Both the position numbers and the translations under genes were made by a program. A stretch of DNA of 23,455 nt from contig JBJHCV010000016.1 of the NCBI GenBank assembly GCA_050486225.1, positions 1-23,455 on the forward strand, in the 5' to 3' direction. The notes under the pieces were generated by a model. The model did no database searches. It was given only the letters and a program-made list of their open reading frames with translations, and was not told the origin of the DNA. Shown piece by piece: positions 7,165-15,462 of the stretch. Source of the DNA: JBBDIX01 sp050486225 (GTDB lineage Bacteria > Actinomycetota > Nitriliruptoria > Nitriliruptorales > Nitriliruptoraceae). The stretch's first letter is position 1. Each line of letters starts with the position of its first letter.

Positions 7165-8061
7165 GTGAGTGAGCCACGACACCTCGTCGTCCGCGCGGCG
7201 GACGCCGAGTACGCCGTGCCCGGGACGTACACCGACAACAGCCGGGGATTCACGCGCTGGGATGCCGTCGGCGAGGGTTCGCCGTCGGTCCACATGGGGT
7301 TCGGCGTCTGCCGACTCGACCCCGGCGGGTCCATCGACTGGCACGTCCACGACTTCGAGGAGAGCTTCTTCGTCCTCGAGGGCGAGGTCGTCATCGAGAC
7401 GGGCGAGGGCGCATTCCGTCTCGTCGAGGGTGACTACGGGATCCTTCCCGTGGCGGCCCCCCACGCCTGGCGCAACGTCGGGGACGTCCCCGTCCGCTGG
7501 GCGGAGATGACCGCGCCGCAGGGCCGGTTCGGCGACGCGCCCGACACGTTCTTCGTCCCGTCCCGTGACTCCGATCGTGAACCGGAACTGCTCGACGTCC
7601 GTGATCCACGGACCCGGTCGTTCGGGCACATCTCCCCGGAGAACATGGACCCCGACCAGCAGACGCAGGACCGGCTGGCCCTGTCGGCCAGCATGCGCAC
7701 GGCGCTGCTCGTGTACAGCGGCATCAGCGTCAAGATGATGGTCGACCAGGACCTGGGCGCGTTCCTGTCGACGATGTTCATGGTGCAGTACGTGCCCGGT
7801 GGGTTCGCCGGGGCGCACGACCATCCCTTCGAGGAGGCCTACCTGATCCTCGAGGGCGCGACGGACGCCGTGTTCGACGGCGTGCCGTACCGACTCGAGG
7901 TCGGCGACATCGCGTTCGCTGGTGTCGCGTCGACCCACGAGTTCGCGAACGCCGGCGACGGACCGGTCCGTTGGCTGGAGACCCAGGCGCCGCAGCCACC
8001 CGGCCGGCACTCGTACCGGTTCGCGCGCGACTGGAACCACCTGCACGACCACCTGCACTGA
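7165..8061 (+). CDS. Bicupin metal-dependent protein of unknown substrate
   Basis: A 298-residue protein with two cupin barrels. In the first, the metal ligands are read as His60, His62, Glu66 or Glu67 and His100 (W-H-V-H-D-F-E-E and A-P-H-A-W). In the second they are His218, His220, Glu224 and His258 (A-H-D-H-P-F-E-E and S-T-H-E-F). Both sites are therefore complete, unlike many bicupins that keep only one. The C-terminus is His-rich (N-H-L-H-D-H-L-H). The start is GTG with GAGGAGG five nt upstream. Bicupins include ureidoglycine aminohydrolases, oxalate decarboxylases, gentisate-type dioxygenases and isomerases; I cannot choose among them. The position between two SDR genes in a transporter operon suggests an enzyme acting on the imported compound. 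Confidence 0.8.
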   Translation: MSEPRHLVVRAADAEYAVPGTYTDNSRGFTRWDAVGEGSPSVHMGFGVCRLDPGGSIDWHVHDFEESFFVLEGEVVIETGEGAFRLVEGDYGILPVAAPHAWRNVGDVPVRWAEMTAPQGRFGDAPDTFFVPSRDSDREPELLDVRDPRTRSFGHISPENMDPDQQTQDRLALSASMRTALLVYSGISVKMMVDQDLGAFLSTMFMVQYVPGGFAGAHDHPFEEAYLILEGATDAVFDGVPYRLEVGDIAFAGVASTHEFANAGDGPVRWLETQAPQPPGRHSYRFARDWNHLHDHLH

Positions 8062-8074
8062 CGGCGACCCGACC

Positions 8075-8095
8075 ACGGCGGACGCCGTCCGCCGT
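8075..8095 (+). repeat. Intercistronic perfect stem-loop between bicupin and SDR 2 genes
   Basis: ACGGCGGAC (8075-8083) and GTCCGCCGT (8087-8095) form a perfect nine-pair stem with a GCC loop, inside the 51-nt gap. It lacks a U-tract, so it is more likely an mRNA processing or stability element than a full terminator. Confidence 0.55.
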
Positions 8096-8112
8096 CAGCG
8101 AGAGGCAGACAC

Positions 8113-8817
8113 ATGGGCAACGAGGGCGCCGTCGTCGTGATCGGCGGCAGTTCCGGCATCGGGCGGGCAACCGCCCAGCACTACGCCGACCGAGGGTTCG
8201 ACGTCTTCGTGTCGAGCCGCGATGCCGGCCGTGCGGCGTCGACCGCGACTCAGATCGGTGGCTCGACCCGCGGCATCGCCGTCGACCTCACCGACCCTGA
8301 GGGTCTCGAGTCGCAGCTCACCGACGTCGGACCGGTGCGCCACCTGGTGATCTCGGCGATCGAACGCGACGAGAACACCGTGCGCGACTTCGACCTGAAG
8401 CGAGCCGCCAGCCTCGTGACGATGAAGCTCGTGAGCTACACGCAGGTGGTCCACGTCCTGCTCGACCGGATGGACGACGACACCTCCATCGTCCTGTTCG
8501 GCGGCCTCGCCCGTGACCGTCCGTATCCGGGATCGACCAACGTGACGACGGTCAACGGGGGGATCAGCGGCCTGATCCGTACGATGGCGGTCGAACTCGC
8601 GCCGATCCGCGTGAACGCGGTGCACCCCGCAGTCGTCGGCGACACGCCGTACTGGCAGGCGAAGCCGCCGGCGGTGCTCGACGCGCTGATCGCGCGCACG
8701 CCGATCGGACGCCTGATCGAGACCCAGCACGTTGTCGACGCCGTCCGGTTCCTGCTGGAGAACGGCGGCGTGAACGGGACGAACCTCGCGATCGACGGTG
8801 GATGGCTGCTGACATGA
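8113..8817 (+). CDS. Divergent SDR-family protein lacking Ser-Tyr-Lys catalytic residues (SDR 2)
   Basis: A 234-residue Rossmann-fold protein. The cofactor loop G-G-S-S-G-I-G is at 11-17 and the C-terminal A-I-D-G-G-W is conserved. The N-N-A-G segment is replaced by I-S-A-I-E-R-D (80-86). The strand that normally ends in the catalytic Ser reads V-L-F-G-G (127-131). Aligning M-A-V-E-L-A-P-I-R-V-N places Val144 and Asn148 (V-T-T-V-N-G-G) where Tyr and Lys usually stand. All three classical catalytic residues therefore seem to be missing, though the nucleotide loop is kept. A-V-V-G-D-T-P-Y-W (173-181) would lie in the substrate lid region. The ATG at 8113 has AGAGG seven nt upstream. The gene follows the bicupin and precedes the repressor gene by 40 nt. 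Confidence 0.8.
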   Translation: MGNEGAVVVIGGSSGIGRATAQHYADRGFDVFVSSRDAGRAASTATQIGGSTRGIAVDLTDPEGLESQLTDVGPVRHLVISAIERDENTVRDFDLKRAASLVTMKLVSYTQVVHVLLDRMDDDTSIVLFGGLARDRPYPGSTNVTTVNGGISGLIRTMAVELAPIRVNAVHPAVVGDTPYWQAKPPAVLDALIARTPIGRLIETQHVVDAVRFLLENGGVNGTNLAIDGGWLLT

Positions 8818-8827
8818 CGACACGACC

Positions 8828-8843
8828 GGCACGGTGGCGTGCC
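8828..8843. repeat. Small inverted repeat between SDR 2 and the repressor gene
   Basis: GGCACG (8828-8833) and CGTGCC (8838-8843) can form a six-pair hairpin with a GTGG loop. It lies just after the SDR 2 stop and ahead of the repressor's likely start. It could trim read-through into the repressor gene. It does not resemble the CpG-centred operator upstream of the operon. Confidence 0.35.
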
Positions 8844-8857
8844 ACAGGTCGCGTGAC

Positions 8858-9931
8858 GTGACCGACGCCTCCGACTCGCGCCAGCGTGGCCGCGTGACCA
8901 TCCGGGACGTCGCGCGGGCTGCCGACGTGCACATCTCGACCGTGTCACGAGCGCTCGATCCGAAGAAGCGGGACCTGCTCGCCGATGCGACGCTCGAGCG
9001 GGTGCTCGCCGTGGTCGAGGAGCTCGGCTACCGGCCGCACCTGGGCGCTCGGGGCCTTCGACGCGGACAGACGCGCACCATCGGAGTCGTGGTCCCCGAC
9101 CTGGCCAACCCGATCTTCGCGCCGTTCGCTCGGGGAGCCACGCAGTCGCTCGACGGCAGGGGCTACATGCCGCTGCTGGCCGACACGGAGGACGACCCCG
9201 AACGGCTGGCCCGGATCCTTCACCACCTGACGGAACGCCGTGTCGAGGTCATCATCATGACCGCGGCGAGGACCGGGGACGTGGACCTGTTGCTCGAGGT
9301 CGCCGAGCAGGGGATCCCCATCGTGACGGCCATCCGCACGGTGCGCGACAGCGGCCTGCCCTACGTGTTCCACGACGACCGACTCGGGGGCCGCCTCGTC
9401 GCCGAACACCTCCTGGGCCTCGGCCACCGCCGTGTCGGTCAGCTCAAGGGCCCGCTCGACGTCGAGCCGTTCCTCTCACGCACCGAGGGATTCGTCGCGG
9501 CCGTGCCGGCCGACGTCGAACTGCTCGACGACTGGGAACCCGCGCGATGGCCGACCGTCGAGGACGGACGCCGCATCGCACGACAGATCTTCGCGCCGGG
9601 GCGAGTGACGCCCACGGGACTCTTCGTCCAGAACGACGTGCTGGCGCTCGGGGCACTGGAGGTCCTGCGGGAACGGGGGCTGCGGTGCCCACAGGACGTG
9701 TCCGTCGTCGGCTACAACGACGCGGCGTTCGCCGCCCACACGTCACCAGCGCTCACGACCGTTCGCCTTGGCCTGCTCGAGCTGGGTCGTCGTGCCGGAG
9801 AACTCGCGATGCGCGCCATCGACGACGAGGACGACGACCTGCTCAGTGAGAGCGTGGCACCGGAACTGATCGTCCGGGAGTCGACCGCGCCACCCTCGGC
9901 CGAGATCGACGAGGGCGACGTCCCGGCGTGA
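8858..9931 (+). CDS. LacI-family transcriptional repressor of the island
   Basis: A 357-residue regulator with the full family layout. The DNA-binding helix-turn-helix V-T-I-R-D-V-A-R-A-A-D-V-H-I-S-T-V-S-R-A-L is at about 13-33. The hinge helix, with A-R-G-L, lies at about 64-67. The effector-binding periplasmic-binding-protein fold begins at I-G-V-V-V-P-D-L-A-N-P-I-F and ends with an L-I-V-R-E-S-T strand. The recognition helix has I-S where LacI has Y-Q. The hinge Leu is intact, which predicts a CpG-centred operator such as the one at 1222-1237. The GTG at 8858 is preferred because AGG stands nine nt upstream; GTG at 8834 and 8894 are alternatives. It lies 40 nt after SDR 2 in the same direction, so it is probably co-transcribed and autoregulated through the operon promoter. 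Confidence 0.88.
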   Translation: MTDASDSRQRGRVTIRDVARAADVHISTVSRALDPKKRDLLADATLERVLAVVEELGYRPHLGARGLRRGQTRTIGVVVPDLANPIFAPFARGATQSLDGRGYMPLLADTEDDPERLARILHHLTERRVEVIIMTAARTGDVDLLLEVAEQGIPIVTAIRTVRDSGLPYVFHDDRLGGRLVAEHLLGLGHRRVGQLKGPLDVEPFLSRTEGFVAAVPADVELLDDWEPARWPTVEDGRRIARQIFAPGRVTPTGLFVQNDVLALGALEVLRERGLRCPQDVSVVGYNDAAFAAHTSPALTTVRLGLLELGRRAGELAMRAIDDEDDDLLSESVAPELIVRESTAPPSAEIDEGDVPA

Positions 9932-9959
9932 CCTCGTCCCCGTGTCGCGGGCCGGGACG
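9919..9959 (+). terminator. Probable terminator of the island operon
   Basis: CGTCCCGGC (9919-9927) spans the end of the repressor gene and pairs perfectly with GCCGGGACG (9951-9959). Inside the 23-nt loop, CCCG and CGGG can form a second stem. There is no U-tract. It separates the catabolic operon from the rplJ promoter, so it probably stops read-through into ribosomal genes. Confidence 0.5.
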
Positions 9960-10001
9960 CCCGTCGGGGCACGAACGACGTCCGACGCGGGCGCGTGCGG
10001 G

Positions 10002-10031
10002 TTCGACGTCTCGTCGAGGTGCCGCTATCCT
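10002..10031 (+). promoter_or_regulatory. Candidate rplJ promoter
   Basis: TATCCT (10026-10031) is a plausible -10 element just ahead of the L10 leader-like segment. TTCGAC (10002-10007), 18 nt upstream, is a weak -35 match. The predicted start near 10038 would give a leader of about 200 nt, in keeping with actinobacterial rplJ transcripts. Confidence 0.45.
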
Positions 10032-10044
10032 CGCGCCTTCACCG

Positions 10045-10185
10045 AGCCGAAGACCGCTGGACGCCCTCACGGGCTGAAGGTCACGGCGGCGAGATGTCAG
10101 ATCGCCCCCGTGCGTCCCGCGCAGGACCGGACAGCAGCCGCGGATCTCCGCGCCTCGTCCCCTGTGCGCGTGCGCCAGGGGATCT
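10045..10185 (+). promoter_or_regulatory. L10 leader-like autoregulatory RNA upstream of rplJ
   Basis: The 305-nt gap before rplJ holds a segment that resembles the L10 leader of actinobacteria. GCCGAAGACCGCTGG is followed by GCCC-TCAC-GGGC and a closing GGTC: GACC (10052-10055) pairs with GGTC (10079-10082) around that inner hairpin. A later hairpin TCCCCTG (10158-10164) / CAGGGGA (10176-10182) with a GC-rich loop follows. In other bacteria the L10-(L12) complex binds such a leader and represses rplJL. The match is from memory of the motif and from the visible pairing; no covariance model was run. Confidence 0.65.
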
Positions 10186-10236
10186 CTCATGTCCGCCCCG
10201 TGCGTCCAGGTCGGGTCCGATCACGACGGAGCAGAC

Positions 10237-10974
10237 ATGGCACGACCTGACAAGGTCGCGAAGGTCGAGGAGGTCAGCCGACAGCTGACGTCCGCGAACG
10301 CGACGCTCCTGACCCACTACCGCGGGCTGTCGGTCACCCAGATCGCCGAACTGCGCATGCGCCTGCGCGAGGCGAACGCGGAGATGCGCGTCGTCAAGAA
10401 CACCCTCACGCGGCGTGCCGCGGCCGACGCTGGCATCGAGGGCCTGTCAGAGATGCTCGTAGGTCCGACGGCACTCGTGTTCTGCGCCGACGACCCGGTC
10501 GCCGCCGCCAAGGCGCTGAAGGCCTTCGGGAAGGACTACCCGGAACTGGTCGTGCGTGGTGGCTACTTCGACGGGGCGGTCCTCGACGAGACCGACGCCA
10601 TTCGACTGGCCGACCTGGAGAGCCGCGAGGACCTGCTCGCACGCCTTGCGGGCCTGATGTACGGGGCGCTCGCCAACACGGCCCGACTCCTGCAGGCCCC
10701 GCTCCAGCAGCAGGCACGGCTGTTCCAGGCACTCGTCGACGCTGGCGGCGCCCAGCCGGCCAGTGCGGAGACGTCCGAGGCGGCACCGTCCGCGGATGCC
10801 GACGCGCCGGCTGCGGACGAGGACGCTCCGGCCGAGGTCGCCGCCGACGAGCCGGACTCGGACGAGGCGGGCACCGACGCCGCCGCTGGCGAAGAGTCTC
10901 GTGCCGAGGAGCAGACCCCGGAGGGCGATGGCCCCGTCGCCGAGACCCCCGAAGAGGACGAGTCCTCTTCCTGA
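10237..10974 (+). CDS. rplJ: 50S ribosomal protein L10 with an acidic C-terminal extension
   Basis: A 245-residue protein that forms the base of the ribosomal stalk and anchors L7/L12 dimers. Residues 1-170 are a normal L10: the N-terminal rRNA-binding domain has T-H-Y-R-G-L (26-31) and V-V-K-N-T-L (52-57). The C-terminal helix that binds L12 follows (about 132-168). An extra tail of about 75 residues (171-245), made almost only of Ala, Glu, Asp, Pro, Ser, Thr and Gly, follows; usual L10 proteins end near residue 165-180. The ATG at 10237 has CGGAG six nt upstream; an in-frame ATG at 10189 would add 16 residues without a good ribosome site. rplL lies 70 nt downstream. No rplK-rplA lies upstream; the catabolic island does. 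Confidence 0.96.
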   Translation: MARPDKVAKVEEVSRQLTSANATLLTHYRGLSVTQIAELRMRLREANAEMRVVKNTLTRRAAADAGIEGLSEMLVGPTALVFCADDPVAAAKALKAFGKDYPELVVRGGYFDGAVLDETDAIRLADLESREDLLARLAGLMYGALANTARLLQAPLQQQARLFQALVDAGGAQPASAETSEAAPSADADAPAADEDAPAEVAADEPDSDEAGTDAAAGEESRAEEQTPEGDGPVAETPEEDESSS

Positions 10975-11015
10975 TCGACCACCGACGACCCGCCGGGTCT
11001 CGGACCACGTCTGAC

Positions 11016-11037
11016 GGGCGCGAGGGCGCCCAGGAGG
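11016..11037 (+). promoter_or_regulatory. Hairpin flanking the rplL Shine-Dalgarno sequence
   Basis: GGGCGC (11016-11021) and GCGCCC (11026-11031) form a perfect six-pair stem with a GAGG loop. The strong ribosome site AGGAGG (11032-11037) begins directly after the stem and lies seven nt before the rplL ATG. A stable stem abutting the site may keep it single-stranded. This suits the need for several L12 copies per ribosome, but the role is inferred. Confidence 0.5.
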
Positions 11038-11044
11038 AACCCCG

Positions 11045-11431
11045 ATGGCGAAGCTGACCACCGACGAACTGATCGACGCGTTCAGGGAACTGACGCTCGT
11101 GGAACTGTCCGAGTTCGTCAAGAAGTTCGAGGACACCTTCGAGGTGACCGCCGCTGCTCCCGTCGCCGTCGCGGCTGCCGGGGGTGCCGCAGGTGGTGAC
11201 GCGGCCGCCGAGGAGGAGAAGGACTCCTTCGACGTCGTGCTCACCAGCGCGGGCGAGAAGAAGATCCAGGTCATCAAGGAGGTCCGCGGGCTGACGAGCC
11301 TCGGGCTCAAGGAGGCCAAGGAACTCGTGGAGGGTGCGCCGAGCACCATCCTCGAGGGAGCGGCCAAGGACGCCGCGGAGGCCGCGAAGGCTGCCCTCGA
11401 GGAGGCCGGCGGGTCCGTCGAGCTCAAGTGA
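11045..11431 (+). CDS. rplL: 50S ribosomal protein L7/L12
   Basis: A 128-residue stalk protein that recruits translation GTPases such as EF-G and EF-Tu, both encoded further downstream. The N-terminal dimerisation domain (1-35) contains L-T-L-V-E-L-S-E-F-V-K-K-F-E. An Ala/Gly-rich hinge (about 36-56) is followed by the globular C-terminal domain beginning F-D-V-V-L. That domain has the factor-binding helix I-Q-V-I-K-E-V-R and G-L-K-E-A-K-E-L-V-E-G-A-P. Length is normal. The start is set by AGGAGG seven nt upstream. The gene follows rplJ by 70 nt in the same transcript. Confidence 0.98.
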   Translation: MAKLTTDELIDAFRELTLVELSEFVKKFEDTFEVTAAAPVAVAAAGGAAGGDAAAEEEKDSFDVVLTSAGEKKIQVIKEVRGLTSLGLKEAKELVEGAPSTILEGAAKDAAEAAKAALEEAGGSVELK

Positions 11432-11436
11432 GGTCT

Positions 11437-11462
11437 CGGCCGTCGGCTCCGTGCCACGGCCG
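11437..11462 (+). repeat. Stem-loop just downstream of rplL
   Basis: CGGCCGT (11437-11443) pairs perfectly with ACGGCCG (11456-11462) with a 12-nt loop. It starts five nt after the rplL stop. It may mark the 3' end of rplJL mRNA or attenuate read-through into rpoBC. Confidence 0.4.
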
Positions 11463-11512
11463 TTCGCTCACCGGGTCGCTGTCGACCTGCCCCAGACGTC
11501 CGTCGTAGGAGT

Positions 11513-11548
11513 CGACCGCGCCGGGAGGTACCCCACCCGGCGCGGTTG
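11513..11548 (+). terminator. GC-rich terminator-like hairpin between rplL and rpoB
   Basis: ACCGCGCCGGG (11515-11525) and CCCGGCGCGGT (11536-11546) form a perfect 11-pair stem. It extends to 13 pairs if a G-U pair and an outer C-G pair are counted, with a ten-nt loop. No U-tract follows. The right arm overlaps the -35 box of the rpoB promoter, so one short stretch both ends or attenuates rplJL transcription and starts rpoBC. Confidence 0.6.
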
Positions 11549-11575
11549 ACGCATTCCGCCGATCGCGCGTACACT
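11546..11575 (+). promoter_or_regulatory. SigA-type promoter of rpoBC
   Basis: TTGACG (11546-11551) is followed after 18 nt by TACACT (11570-11575), a strong match to actinobacterial housekeeping promoters. Transcription would start near 11582. That leaves about 300 nt of leader before the rpoB start. Confidence 0.7.
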
Positions 11576-11581
11576 GCGGGG

Positions 11582-11885
11582 CCGCCGTGTGTCCCGTGCC
11601 CAGCAGTCACTGGGCGGGCATGCGATGCGTGCACCGGCGCACGCATCGAGTCCCGTCGAGCAGAGGTCGTCCCATCCCGCGAGCCCGTCGCGTCCGTTCC
11701 TGCACCTCGCGTGTCTCGACGTCCGGCGTGCCCGAGTTCGGCCGGGTGCCGACGAGACTCGTCCCACCGTGACCATTGGTCGCTGGATGTCCCAGGGGTA
11801 GGACACCGAATCGCAGGACCCCGTGCATGCGCCACGCGTCGTACGGGCACACACACGAATCACCACGCATTCAGGGAGGTCCCTG
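11582..11885 (+). promoter_or_regulatory. Long structured 5' leader of rpoB
   Basis: The gap between rplL and rpoB is 454 nt and I see no convincing gene in it. The transcribed part holds several stem-loops. GCCCAG (11598-11603) pairs with CTGGGC (11610-11615), and CGATGCGTGC (11623-11632) with GCACGCATCG (11639-11648), the latter a perfect ten-pair stem. A weak second promoter (TTGGTC at 11776-11781, 17 nt, TAGGAC at 11799-11804) may also be present. The last hairpin holds the ribosome site: CAGGG (11872-11876) pairs with CCCTG (11881-11885). The region may set RNA polymerase levels; its mechanism is unknown. Confidence 0.5.
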
Positions 11886-15365
<3,480 letters not shown>

Positions 15366-15414
15366 CCGAGGACTTCCCGCACGACACGACGGACACCGCG
15401 GCCCATGGCCGCAC

Positions 15415-15436
15415 CCCCGACCCGGCCGGGTCGGGG
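15415..15436. repeat. Perfect 22-bp palindrome between rpoB and rpoC
   Basis: The arm CCCCGACCCGG (15415-15425) is followed at once by its exact complement CCGGGTCGGGG (15426-15436). As RNA it would form about nine GC-rich pairs with a four-base loop. It sits 50 nt after the rpoB stop and 11 nt before the rpoC ribosome site. It may be a processing, pausing or attenuation element, or a protein-binding site. Confidence 0.65.
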
Positions 15437-15462
15437 ACCAGATGGCAGGAGGGACGTCCTAG

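Noticed and set aside
7165..8061. Bicupin as ureidoglycine aminohydrolase in an allantoin pathway
   Set aside because: A bicupin and a tartronate-semialdehyde-reductase-like enzyme occur together, but no allantoinase, allantoate or glyoxylate carboligase gene is in view, and a LivK-type importer and two odd SDRs do not fit well.
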